This document shows, piece by piece, positions 1 through 7,731 of a stretch of DNA of 64,000 nt; position 1 is the first letter of the stretch; each line of letters starts with the position of its first letter. The notes below the pieces were generated by a model that ran no database searches, had not been told where the DNA came from, and worked only from the letters and a program-made list of their open reading frames with translations. Source of the stretch: Evansella sp041820985 (GTDB lineage Bacteria > Bacillota > Bacilli > Bacillales > Salisediminibacteriaceae); contig NZ_JBGUAU010000002.1 of assembly GCF_041820985.1 (NCBI RefSeq), positions 186,001 to 250,000 on the forward strand, read 5' to 3'. The translations under genes were made by a program, and so were the position numbers.

Positions 1-1
1 C

Positions 2-646
2 TGGTCAGAGGAGTTTTTAATTGTTCCACAAAACAAAAGTGCACCCTATAGCGCTGTAAACGATGTTTATCGGTTTTTGGAAATTGTGTCAGACAAAAAA
101 ATTGCCCTTACCAAAAATAATATAATTTATAAAAAAGAGTTAACATATATCTTATCGCAATTATCTAAAAAGGAACTGTTACCAGACGAAAAGTGGAGAT
201 TTGGATATGGGAGACATTTTCAAGTATACCCAGACTGTTTTAGTTTTTTATATGATTTTTGTTTTGAGCAAGGATGGATTCGGGAAACAGATCAATTAAT
301 CGTTACAAAAAAATGGCAAAAAGGGCAAGGATTATCTGTAAATGAGTTATTAAACAGGATGATTCGATCTTATACGAAGTTATATCGAAGAGCAATTCCA
401 CAGTTACCTTTTATCATTGAAATGACAGAAAAACTTCTCGGTAATGGAGATGCTATAGAGAAGGAAAGTTTTATACTAAGAATAAAAGAATACATCGATT
501 CATATTATTATGACAAGCCCAGAAATATAGCTGAAAAAAGAATACTTCAGTTATTAGAGTACATCCACTTTTTAAGTTCATCGAAAATAAATGGAAGTAC
601 TTATTTATTTCTTCATCCAAGGTTTCTTTATACTAAATTGAAATAA
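2..646 (+). CDS. C-terminal part of an unrecognised protein (5' end outside window)
   Basis: The reading frame is open from base 2 and has no stop before 644-646, so the gene starts upstream of the window. The TTG at 77 is only an internal codon. About 214 residues are visible, rich in aromatic and charged residues, with no membrane segment or signal peptide. The segment up to about base 180 resembles the short winged-helix-like stretch of bacterial helicase-associated (XPB/Ssl2-like) domains, but this is a weak impression. In B. subtilis the gene before ypiB is the TPR protein YpiA, and this sequence shows no TPR pattern. Function unknown. Confidence 0.6.
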   Translation, partial: WSEEFLIVPQNKSAPYSAVNDVYRFLEIVSDKKIALTKNNIIYKKELTYILSQLSKKELLPDEKWRFGYGRHFQVYPDCFSFLYDFCFEQGWIRETDQLIVTKKWQKGQGLSVNELLNRMIRSYTKLYRRAIPQLPFIIEMTEKLLGNGDAIEKESFILRIKEYIDSYYYDKPRNIAEKRILQLLEYIHFLSSSKINGSTYLFLHPRFLYTKLK

Positions 647-803
647 AAAAATTATTAAGAACTTTCATATTTTTAAAGGGATTATTTCTTTGGATGTAGA
701 ATATATAAAACAAACAGAGATCATGAAAGTGTCAATAGATCGTCGTTACGACAACATAGACTGTCTTCCTCGAGTGATAAACGATAATATGGGGGAGGGG
801 AAA

Positions 804-1352
804 ATGATGAATAATCCTGTTCCAGTAATGGAAAAGCGTGATTTTCTAAAGTGGTTTTTAGATCAGTATCAGCTTAAACGTCGAGAGTGTGCATGGTTAC
901 TAAATTTTCTCATGAGTGATGATATTTTAATGGAGCGGGTTCATTTTGTTGAACAGGCCGAGTATTGTCCAAAGGCGTTAATGATATCAGCAAACGATGT
1001 GGACAGTGTTCCCTTTGCCTTTCATAAAAATCAGCACGTGACGATGGATGCAGAAAAATCCTTTCATGACATTCGATTAAATCGCAATGAGGATATTTAT
1101 GTACAACTGAATTTTAAGAACAAACAATCCATTCCTCAATATGTGGCTGTGTTAGAGGAAAACCCTTATCTACCAATTAATAAGGACGAAGCTAACATCC
1201 ATAGTTTATTAGCAGAAATGATTTTAGATGAGTCTATACAAGCTTACCGAATAGGCCTCATAGAAAAGGAAATCGATCAAGCTTTGATTAGAGGAGACGA
1301 AAAGACCTTTCATGAATTAGTAAATCAATATAAAGCATTAAAAGCCCTTTGA
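804..1352 (+). CDS. ypiB: YpiB family protein (UPF0302, IDEAL domain)
   Basis: A 182-residue protein matching the length of B. subtilis YpiB (about 179 aa). The start is placed at ATG 804 because GGGGGAGGGG (791-800) sits just upstream; the longer open frame from 690 has no such site. The last 25 or so residues form the small IDEAL-type motif (DQAL-x-R-x-D-x3-F-x-EL-x3-Y). The N-terminal part is the UPF0302 domain. It lies upstream of ypiF and qcrABC, as in B. subtilis, where its exact role is unclear; some data link the family to proteolysis or assembly around the cytochrome bc complex, which I treat as inference. Confidence 0.85.
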   Translation: MMNNPVPVMEKRDFLKWFLDQYQLKRRECAWLLNFLMSDDILMERVHFVEQAEYCPKALMISANDVDSVPFAFHKNQHVTMDAEKSFHDIRLNRNEDIYVQLNFKNKQSIPQYVAVLEENPYLPINKDEANIHSLLAEMILDESIQAYRIGLIEKEIDQALIRGDEKTFHELVNQYKALKAL

Positions 1353-1372
1353 AGCTTAAGGGCTTTTCTTTT
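1340..1372 (+). terminator. Intrinsic terminator after ypiB
   Basis: The stem AAAAGCCCTT / AAGGGCTTTT overlaps the ypiB stop codon and is followed by CTTTT. This is a typical rho-independent terminator. Confidence 0.85.
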
Positions 1373-1384
1373 GGTGCAGCAGAA

Positions 1385-1607
1385 CTACAGATGGATTTTA
1401 AAATATATGTAATGACAGAATCCTGAATAAAACTATAACGTTCTCTCGGCAACTAGCATAGAAGACCCCCGTTAAGAATGAACGATGTCGCACTTTACCC
1501 TTGGGTGAAACGCGATGGGCTGAAACGAAAGGAATACAAACTATCAAAGTTAGTGATAATACTATATAGTTTAATTCCGCTTGGTAACCGGTTTTTTCAG
1601 GGTAGAC
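1385..1607 (+). repeat. R1 intergenic element, copy A (degenerate)
   Basis: This stretch aligns loosely with the better R1 copies. It keeps the late motifs (GGGCTGAAACGAA, CAAAGTTAGTGATAATACTA) and the right end TTTTTTCAGGGTAGAC, but the GC-rich core is eroded. It is the first of three head-to-tail copies between ypiB and ypiF. Open frames across it on the minus strand are not genes. Confidence 0.7.
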
Positions 1608-1615
1608 ACCCATGT

Positions 1616-1876
1616 AAGTGAATATTTACACCATGGAGGATGAAAATACGCTGGGAATTAGTTTTAGTACCCTGACTAATTTGTAATGAACGTAAGCCCC
1701 GAGACTCCAGTGGGAAGTAGAGCAGGGGCGAGACCCCGCAGAGCTTTAGCTCGAGGACGGCTCGCCAGCTCCCCACAGGACAGCGAGTGGGCTGAAGTGA
1801 ATGGAATAAAAACCAACAAAGTTAGTAATACTGGATAAGTTTGACTACCGCTAATTCGCGTATTTTCAGGGTAGAC
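1616..1876 (+). repeat. R1 intergenic element, copy B
   Basis: This is a full-length copy. The left end holds CCATGGAGGATGAAAATACGC and the right end GCGTATTTTCAGGGTAGAC; the shared TGAAAATACGC forms the terminal inverted repeat. The core contains CTCCAGTGGGAAGTAGAG, then GGGGCGAGACCCC, then GAGCTTTAGCTC, then CTCCCCAC. It is most similar to copy J near 56.7 kb. Confidence 0.85.
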
Positions 1877-1883
1877 CTCCACG

Positions 1884-2145
1884 CAAGTGAAAATCTGCTC
1901 CATGGGGGATGAATTACGCTGAGAAGTATATTAGTATCATTTATTTTATATGCAATGAGCGCAAGTTCACGAACTCCAGTGGGAAGTAGAGTAGAGGCGA
2001 GACACCGTAGCGACGTAGTCACGGAGGTAGCTCGGCAACTCCCCACAGGAAAGGAGTGGACTGGAGCGAATGGAATACAAACCAACAGAGTAAGTAATAC
2101 TAGATAAGTTATTCATTTAATGATAAGTGTATTTTCAGGGTAGAC
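1884..2145 (+). repeat. R1 intergenic element, copy C
   Basis: This full-length copy belongs to the subfamily shared with D and G, with core CGAACTCCAGTGGGAAG, GCGACGTAGTC and CAACTCCCCACAGGAAAG. It is joined head-to-tail to copy B and ends about 100 bases before ypiF. With copies A and B it fills the 890-base gap between ypiB and ypiF. Confidence 0.85.
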
Positions 2146-2243
2146 ACTAAATATATCAACTATCGAATCAAAATATTATATATCCTAAGAAAACAAGAGT
2201 ATAATAATTAGGGAAATGGTCATAAGTAAAAGGAGGAATTTTC

Positions 2244-2717
2244 TTGAAGTGGTCAGCAAAAGACATGGACTTGTATTTAAGTTCCAAAGAATATGTAGAT
2301 ACTGCAATCATCCCTTTAATTCCGTTAAATTGGGAAAGTGATCCAAAAGGGAAAATATCCATGGGAGAATTTACATCCATTCTCGTAGAGGAACTAGAAA
2401 GACAATTTAAAGGAAGGGTATTTCAAATTGCTCCCTTTACATACTTAACATCTGAAAATGAACAGGAAAAACTAAACAGACTAAGAGAATGGGATAAACA
2501 TTTTTTTAACAATGGCTTTAAACACATCATATATGTAACATCTGATGTTGATTGGAAAAAAGTAGAGCGAGATATTCCTGACATGCTCGTTTGGGTTCCA
2601 TCCCTATCTCTAGAATCTATGGATGATACATATGCAAAAGAAATTATTAATCAGCAATTAAAACAAATTTTACCATTAGTAACTAATAAATGGCAGGAAG
2701 AACCAAACGAGAGATAG
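2244..2717 (+). CDS. ypiF: YpiF family protein (DUF2487)
   Basis: A 157-residue soluble protein resembling B. subtilis YpiF in length, composition and position directly upstream of qcrA. The TTG start at 2244 is preceded by AAAGGAGG with good spacing. No catalytic motif is apparent. Acidic and aromatic residues are frequent, with a conserved-looking Y-V-T-S-D-V-D-W stretch in the middle. The family has no firmly established function; its linkage to the bc complex genes suggests a role connected with respiration or sporulation, which is inference. Confidence 0.8.
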   Translation: MKWSAKDMDLYLSSKEYVDTAIIPLIPLNWESDPKGKISMGEFTSILVEELERQFKGRVFQIAPFTYLTSENEQEKLNRLREWDKHFFNNGFKHIIYVTSDVDWKKVERDIPDMLVWVPSLSLESMDDTYAKEIINQQLKQILPLVTNKWQEEPNER

Positions 2718-2776
2718 TTATTTTAACGGTAAAAAAAGATTTTAAGAAAACAAAAATTATTATACAAATAGAATTG

Positions 2777-2806
2777 TTGACATTATGTGAAATTTTGGGC
2801 TATCAT
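2777..2806 (+). promoter_or_regulatory. Sigma-A type promoter of qcrABC
   Basis: A perfect -35 TTGACA (2777-2782) lies 18 bases before TATCAT (2801-2806). It sits 61 bases upstream of the qcrA start and downstream of ypiF, so qcrABC can be transcribed on its own. Confidence 0.7.
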
Positions 2807-2867
2807 GAGTATGTCTTAGTATCCTTTTTTGTGATGTTAGTAGAATTTGAAGTGAGGAGGGAAGGTC

Positions 2868-3374
2868 GTGAGCGAGAAAGAACATAAAGTGTCTAGACGG
2901 CAATTTTTATCTTATACGTTAATGGGTGTAGGTGGTTTTATGGCTGCTGGTATGATCAGTCCAATGGTACGTTTTGCGTTGGATCCGGCTCTTGAAGTTG
3001 GCGGAGATACTGATTTCGTACAAGTTGCTATGGAAGATGAATTAACAGATGAGCCACAACGCTTTGACTTCAAAGTTGAAGTGGAAGATGCTTGGTATAC
3101 ATCAGAACAATCCAGAACTGCTTGGATTTATAAAGAAGGTAATGAGATTATTGCCCTTTCACCAGTCTGTACACATTTAGGCTGTACAGTGGGCTGGGAT
3201 ACAAATGAAGATCACCCAAATCAATTCTTTTGTCCTTGTCACTTAGGGCGATTTGAAAAGAGTGGTCAAAATGTTGATAACACACCACCAACAAGACCGT
3301 TGGATATTTATGAACATGAAGTTCGTGATGGTGCTATTTTTTTAGGTAGAACAATTCAACGTAGAACAGTATAA
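2868..3374 (+). CDS. qcrA: Menaquinol:cytochrome c reductase, Rieske iron-sulfur subunit
   Basis: This 168-residue Rieske protein carries the 2Fe-2S cluster of the bc complex that passes electrons from menaquinol to cytochrome c. The cluster motif is complete: C101-T-H103-L-G-C106 and C122-P-C124-H125, with C101, H103, C122 and H125 as ligands and C106/C124 as the expected disulfide. The N-terminus has a twin-arginine motif (S-R10-R11-Q-F-L) and one hydrophobic segment, as expected for a Tat-inserted membrane anchor; tatAC lies near 47.5 kb. The GTG start at 2868 follows GAGGAGGGAAGG. It is the first gene of qcrABC. Confidence 0.97.
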   Translation: MSEKEHKVSRRQFLSYTLMGVGGFMAAGMISPMVRFALDPALEVGGDTDFVQVAMEDELTDEPQRFDFKVEVEDAWYTSEQSRTAWIYKEGNEIIALSPVCTHLGCTVGWDTNEDHPNQFFCPCHLGRFEKSGQNVDNTPPTRPLDIYEHEVRDGAIFLGRTIQRRTV

Positions 3375-3401
3375 AGTAGTTAGAAGGGGGGACATGAGCG
3401 G

Positions 3402-4073
3402 ATGTTACAGAAATTATATGATTGGGTTGATGAACGATTAGATATTACTCCTATGTGGCGTGATATAGCAGACCACGAGGTACCTGAACACGTAAACCCA
3501 GCCCATCATTTCTCAGCATTTGTATATTGCTTTGGTGGCTTAACATTTTTCGTTGTAGTCATTCAAATATTATCAGGAATGTTTTTAACAATGTATTACG
3601 TTCCAGATATTATTCATGCATATGAATCTGTTTATTTTTTACAAAATGAAGTAACTCACGGTGTTATCGTAAGAGGTATGCACCATTGGGGAGCTAGTTT
3701 GGTTATCGTAATGATGTTTTTACATACGTTACGAGTATTCTTTACAGGTTCTTATAAAAAGCCTAGAGAATTAAATTGGGTTGTTGGAGTTCTTATTTTC
3801 TTCGTAATGTTGGGATTAGGATTCACAGGCTACTTACTACCTTGGGATATGAAAGCGTATTTCGCAACAGTAGTAGGATTAGAGATTGCAGAGGCTGCAC
3901 CAGTCATTGGTGGATTTGCAAAGGCATTATTAGCTGGTGGAGAAATTATTGGTGCTCAAACATTGACTCGTTTTTTCGCGATTCATGTATTTTTCTTGCC
4001 TGGAGCTCTTTTAGGACTTCTTGGGGCACACTTTTATATGATTCGTAAACAAGGTATTTCGGGACCATTGTAA
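3402..4073 (+). CDS. qcrB: Menaquinol:cytochrome c reductase, cytochrome b subunit
   Basis: A 223-residue b6-type cytochrome b, nearly identical in length to B. subtilis QcrB. The haem ligands are visible as H94/H108 and H195/H210, with the b6-type 14- and 15-residue spacings. C43 is at the position known to bind an extra haem covalently in B. subtilis QcrB. Four membrane helices are evident. The ATG at 3402 follows a GGGGGG-rich Shine-Dalgarno site. It sits between qcrA and qcrC with short gaps, so the three genes are one operon. Confidence 0.97.
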   Translation: MLQKLYDWVDERLDITPMWRDIADHEVPEHVNPAHHFSAFVYCFGGLTFFVVVIQILSGMFLTMYYVPDIIHAYESVYFLQNEVTHGVIVRGMHHWGASLVIVMMFLHTLRVFFTGSYKKPRELNWVVGVLIFFVMLGLGFTGYLLPWDMKAYFATVVGLEIAEAAPVIGGFAKALLAGGEIIGAQTLTRFFAIHVFFLPGALLGLLGAHFYMIRKQGISGPL

Positions 4074-4099
4074 GGTTCGGTTGAAAAGGAGGGAAAGCT

Positions 4100-4909
4100 A
4101 TGCATCGCGGAAAAGGTATGAAATTCGTAGGGGATTCCCGTGTAAAAGCAAAAGAACATCGAATGAAAAACATACCAAAAGATTATTCCGAATACCCAGG
4201 TAAAACGGAAGCATTTTGGCCGAACTTTCTGCTGCGTGAATGGATGGTTGGGGCCGTCTTTTTAATAGGGTACCTATGTTTAACTGTAGCGCACCCTGCA
4301 CCATTAGAGCGTATGGCAGATCCAACAGATTCTGGTTACATACCATTACCTGACTGGTATTTCTTATTTTTATATCAATTGTTAAAATATCAATATGCTG
4401 CTGGTGATTTTACTGTTATTGGGGCAGTAGTTATCCCAGGTATTGCGTTTGGGGCATTACTTTTAGCTCCATGGTTAGATACTGGTCCTGAACGTAGACC
4501 AGTAAAACGTCCTATTGCTACAGGAATTATGTTATTAGCAGTTGTTTCTGTTATCTTCCTTACATGGGAATCTGTAGATGAACATGATTGGGAAGCGGCT
4601 GCTCAACAAGGGGCAATCGTAGATACAGATCAATGGGATGTAGATGAAACAGCCGAAGCTTATGCTATCTATCAAAATCAAGCATCCTGTATCCAATGTC
4701 ATGGTGGAGACATGTTAGGCGGAGCTGGAGCGCCACCTTTGTTTGAAAGTGAATACACAAAAGAAGAGGTACTTAAAATCATCGTAGAAGGTTCGGAAAA
4801 CGGAATGATGCCAGGTGGATTATTCGATGGTACGGACGAGGAACTAGAAATTTTAGCTGCGTTTATTGCCAATGACGGACAAACACCAGGCGATGAAGGT
4901 GACGAGTAA
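4100..4909 (+). CDS. qcrC: Menaquinol:cytochrome c reductase, subunit IV / cytochrome c fusion
   Basis: A 269-residue fusion typical of Bacillus. The N-terminal part is subunit IV with three membrane helices and the quinol-site motif P84-D-W-Y87. The C-terminal part is a class I cytochrome c domain with the haem site C197-I-Q-C200-H201. A Met-Met pair before PGG provides the probable axial methionine. The start at 4100 has AAAGGAGGG upstream. The domain faces the outside of the membrane and passes electrons to cytochrome c oxidase. The tail is very acidic. Confidence 0.97.
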   Translation: MHRGKGMKFVGDSRVKAKEHRMKNIPKDYSEYPGKTEAFWPNFLLREWMVGAVFLIGYLCLTVAHPAPLERMADPTDSGYIPLPDWYFLFLYQLLKYQYAAGDFTVIGAVVIPGIAFGALLLAPWLDTGPERRPVKRPIATGIMLLAVVSVIFLTWESVDEHDWEAAAQQGAIVDTDQWDVDETAEAYAIYQNQASCIQCHGGDMLGGAGAPPLFESEYTKEEVLKIIVEGSENGMMPGGLFDGTDEELEILAAFIANDGQTPGDEGDE

Positions 4910-4920
4910 TTATATAAGTG

Positions 4921-4952
4921 AAGCTGACTGAGACTCATCAGTCAGCTTTTTC
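4921..4952 (+). terminator. Intrinsic terminator of qcrABC
   Basis: The stem AAGCTGACTGA / TCAGTCAGCTTT with a six-base loop is followed by TTTT. It lies 12 bases after the qcrC stop. Confidence 0.9.
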
Positions 4953-4977
4953 TAACAGCTTTCACTAGTTGGTCGAT

Positions 4978-5241
4978 AAGAGTAAAATTTACACTATGGC
5001 GGATGAAAATACATTATTAGATGATTAAGTAACATCAACTTTATATGGAATAAGCGTAAGTCCACGAACTCCAGTGGGAAGTAGAGTAGAGGCGAGACTT
5101 AGGTGCGACGAAGGAGTGCAGAAGGCTCGGCAACTCCCCACAGGAAAGGGAGTGCGCAGCAGCGAATGGAATATTAAACAACAAAGTTAGTAATACTAGA
5201 TAAGTTACCTACTAATTGAGAGACGTATTTTCAGGGTAGAT
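4978..5241 (+). repeat. R1 intergenic element, copy D
   Basis: This full-length copy fills the gap between qcrC and ypjA. The left end holds TATGGCGGATGAAAATAC and the right end ACGTATTTTCAGGGTAGA. The core has CACGAACTCCAGTGGGAAG and CAACTCCCCACAGGAAAGGG. The central arm differs from copies C and G (GTGCGACGAAGGAGTGC), so the hairpin position is kept but the sequence is not. The right end lies only about 20 bases from the ypjA ribosome binding site. Confidence 0.85.
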
Positions 5242-5270
5242 CAGTTAAAAAACATATAAGGAAGATGCAA

Positions 5271-5864
5271 ATGATCGAAGCAGGATTTCAATTATTAAAA
5301 AACAGATTATTTTTAGTTCTCCTATTAATAATTAATATTGGTGGAACAATCTATGGATATATTTGGTATGATTCTCAAATAGCAATAACACCACCAAAAT
5401 TCTTACTTTTCGTACCAGATAGTCCCACAGCAAGCTTGTTTTTTTGCTTTGTTTTAATAGCATTTATATTAGGTAAGAATTGGCCATTACTCGAAGCATT
5501 TGCTTCCGTCACGTTACTAAAATACGGTGTTTGGGCAGTAGTACTCATTATCGTCCCAACATTTTATGGAGCAGAATTATATTGGACTCACTATATGTTA
5601 ATTGTTTCCCATTTGGGGATGGCAGTTCAAGGGTTACTATACGCACCTTATTATCGAATCAAACCATGGCACTTAGTGGTGGTTGCAATATGGACATTAC
5701 ATAATGATGTTATTGACTATATCTATGGTATGCACCCATGGGTACATAGCACATTATCAAGCTTTATACAAGAAGTAGCATATTTTACATTTTGGTTGAG
5801 CATTTTCTCTTTAGGAACAGTTTATATTTTAAATTCGAAAATGATAAAACGGTATATCGTTTAA
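5271..5864 (+). CDS. ypjA: YpjA family membrane protein (DUF1405)
   Basis: An integral membrane protein of 197 residues with about six hydrophobic helices, matching YpjA/DUF1405 by composition and position after qcrC. Two in-frame ATGs exist, at 5265 and 5271. The AAGGAAG site at 5258-5264 touches the first, so the second is preferred. Its function is unknown. Histidines and aromatic residues cluster near predicted helix ends (WTHYM, LHNDVIDY), which may be of interest for cofactor or ion binding, but this is speculative. Confidence 0.82.
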   Translation: MIEAGFQLLKNRLFLVLLLIINIGGTIYGYIWYDSQIAITPPKFLLFVPDSPTASLFFCFVLIAFILGKNWPLLEAFASVTLLKYGVWAVVLIIVPTFYGAELYWTHYMLIVSHLGMAVQGLLYAPYYRIKPWHLVVVAIWTLHNDVIDYIYGMHPWVHSTLSSFIQEVAYFTFWLSIFSLGTVYILNSKMIKRYIV

Positions 5865-5950
5865 CATCTTTTTTTATCTATTGAAATCTTTCAGGTCTAC
5901 TCTTGTCCTTCTCTTCATACGATTAAGTATGAACTGGAGGAGGGACAAGC

Positions 5951-6766
5951 ATGGCGGAAAGATTATTAAAAATAATAGTAGTACTTTCTATCCTGATCGT
6001 TTTGCCGTTTCATATAGGACATGCTGATGAAATGGAGAACAATAAAGAATTATGGCGAGATTTAAACCATTCAAGTGATACGATTTTACGTTATGTAAAA
6101 GAGGGGAAATACGGAGAGGCAAAGCAATTATTGCATCAGTTTTCCAACCAGTTTCTTTCTATACGAGCGACAGACCATAACATAACGATGTCAGAACTGC
6201 ATGTCATAACATCAGTATATGAAGAGGTAGAAGAAGCAACAACGAGTGTTTCTCTATCGCATCAGGACCGTGTTCGAAAGGCATCGAAATTGAGAATTTT
6301 AGTAGATGTATATGAACCTTCACAGGAACCTCTATGGAAAAAAACGGAAATCTCCGTTATGAAGCCTATTGAAGATATGAAAAAGGCTGTCAGTGATGGG
6401 AATGGACAGACGTTTCATAAAGCTTATAGCGAGTTTATTCGCTCTTATGAAATTGTTCGTCCAGCATGGTCAGTTAGTTTACCATATGAAATATTTCAAA
6501 AGTTAGAAGCACATATTAAGTACTTAGAACAAGTGCAAGGAACATCTAAAAGCACGAAAATGATGTTAGAGCACATGGATTCTTTGGAAGTTCAAATTCA
6601 ATCGATATATGATGAAGAAAAGGAAGAAGTATCGGATCCTTCATTAATTTGGGTTATGTTGACAATAGGTGGTTCTATTTTACTTGGTTTAACCTATGCG
6701 GGTTGGAAAAAATATAAAGGTGAAAAAGAAAGAGAAATACAGCGCTATAGAAAAAAAAGGGGTTGA
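5951..6766 (+). CDS. ypjB: Sporulation protein YpjB
   Basis: A 271-residue protein with an N-terminal signal peptide (hydrophobic residues about 5-25) and one C-terminal membrane helix (about 228-246) followed by a basic tail. The intervening extracytoplasmic part is helical and rich in charged residues. Length and neighbourhood match YpjB of B. subtilis (about 264 aa), annotated as sporulation-associated. The ATG at 5951 follows GGAGGAGGGAC. An inverted repeat (TTCATAC / GTATGAA, 5914-5932) lies just before the ribosome binding site. Confidence 0.85.
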   Translation: MAERLLKIIVVLSILIVLPFHIGHADEMENNKELWRDLNHSSDTILRYVKEGKYGEAKQLLHQFSNQFLSIRATDHNITMSELHVITSVYEEVEEATTSVSLSHQDRVRKASKLRILVDVYEPSQEPLWKKTEISVMKPIEDMKKAVSDGNGQTFHKAYSEFIRSYEIVRPAWSVSLPYEIFQKLEAHIKYLEQVQGTSKSTKMMLEHMDSLEVQIQSIYDEEKEEVSDPSLIWVMLTIGGSILLGLTYAGWKKYKGEKEREIQRYRKKRG

Positions 6767-6785
6767 CGTTTGAGAGTTACTTTCG

Positions 6786-6814
6786 TTGACAGTATTTATA
6801 GCTTTTAATAAAAT
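6786..6814 (+). promoter_or_regulatory. Sigma-A type promoter of the zinc peptidase gene
   Basis: TTGACA (6786-6791) and TAAAAT (6809-6814) are separated by 17 bases, 45 bases before the ATG at 6860. This is a near-consensus housekeeping promoter. Confidence 0.75.
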
Positions 6815-6859
6815 GATATATGAATATATTGAATAATGTTTCCGTAGGAGGAATACACG

Positions 6860-7549
6860 ATGTTTGAGTCATTGGGTGGCTATCTTATCTATATTGCCCT
6901 TTTGTTGATTATACCATTATGGGCCCAGTCGAGAGTGAAGAGTGCGTATAGTAAATATTCACAGATTGCATCATCTTCAGGAATGACTGGTGCACAAGTA
7001 GCACGAAAAATTTTAAATGATAATGGGTTATATGATGTGACAGTTGAACCTGTAAAAGGTCAGTTAACGGATCATTATGATCCAAGAAATAAAGCAGTAC
7101 GCTTATCGGAGCACAATTATTATGGCAATTCCATAGCAGGAGCAGCTGTGGCAGCCCATGAGGTAGGGCATGCGATGCAAGACGCTGAGGGCTATGCATT
7201 TTTGCGTTTTCGTCATGCATTAGTTCCAATTGCTAATTTTGGATCGAATATTTCATTCTTTTTAATTTTAGCTGGTATTTTACTACAAGCTTCTGGAATG
7301 ATGCTTTTTGGTATCATCTTTATGTCTGCTGCAGTGTTGTTCCAGGTAGTTACACTCCCTGTAGAGTTTAATGCTTCTAATCGTGCAATGGAACAGGTTG
7401 TTTCTGTAGGTGTAATTCGTAATGATGAGGAACGAGAAACGAAGAAAGTATTAAATGCGGCTGCGTTAACTTATGTTGCTGCGGCATTAGTAGCAGTGAT
7501 GGAACTAGTTCGATTCATTCTAATGTATCTTGCAATGAACAGAGACTAA
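6860..7549 (+). CDS. yugP: YugP-type neutral zinc metallopeptidase (PF04298 family)
   Basis: A 229-residue membrane-embedded metallopeptidase of the YugP family (B. subtilis YugP about 225 aa). The zinc motif H100-E-x2-H104 lies in AAHEVGHAMQD between membrane helices. Helices are seen at about 6-23, 120-165 (two) and near the C-terminus. The ATG at 6860 follows GTAGGAGG. Homologues are predicted membrane proteases of unknown substrate. In B. subtilis yugP is elsewhere, so the position after ypjB differs from that reference. A terminator follows. Confidence 0.85.
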   Translation: MFESLGGYLIYIALLLIIPLWAQSRVKSAYSKYSQIASSSGMTGAQVARKILNDNGLYDVTVEPVKGQLTDHYDPRNKAVRLSEHNYYGNSIAGAAVAAHEVGHAMQDAEGYAFLRFRHALVPIANFGSNISFFLILAGILLQASGMMLFGIIFMSAAVLFQVVTLPVEFNASNRAMEQVVSVGVIRNDEERETKKVLNAAALTYVAAALVAVMELVRFILMYLAMNRD

Positions 7550-7578
7550 GGTATTCTAATTAAGTTAGAAAATAGATA

Positions 7579-7618
7579 AGAACTTGAGAAGTGATCTCCA
7601 TATCTCAAGTTCTTTTTA
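7579..7618 (+). terminator. Intrinsic terminator after yugP-like gene
   Basis: AGAACTTGAGA and TCTCAAGTTCT form a perfect 11-bp stem followed by TTTT. Confidence 0.9.
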
Positions 7619-7622
7619 GTAT

Positions 7623-7719
7623 GTCTACCCTGAAAATAGGTGTATCAGACTTGTAGTAATGCCAACTTTGAAGAATTCTATTTCATTCGTTTAAGCCCAT
7701 TCGCTTTCCTAGAGGAGTT
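7623..7719 (-). repeat. R1 intergenic element, copy E (half-length, inverted)
   Basis: Read on the minus strand, this is only the right-hand part of R1, from CTAGGAAAGCGAATGGGC to the terminal ATTTTCAGGGTAGAC. The left end and core are missing. It is the only copy in this orientation and lies between the convergent yugP-like gene and ypjC. The truncation point is close to that of copy I. Confidence 0.75.
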
Positions 7720-7731
7720 TCATAATAAAGA

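Noticed and set aside
1398..2085. Three minus-strand frames of 70-87 codons
   Set aside because: They lie entirely in the R1 copies, and frames with similar peptides recur in other R1 copies. They reflect the repeat, not genes.
1385..2145. CRISPR array at the tandem R1 copies
   Set aside because: The repeated units are about 250 bp and differ from each other; there are no short identical repeats with unique spacers and no cas genes.
2690..2887. A 65-codon plus-strand frame between ypiF and qcrA
   Set aside because: It overlaps the end of ypiF, runs through the qcrA promoter and into the qcrA start, and has no family resemblance.
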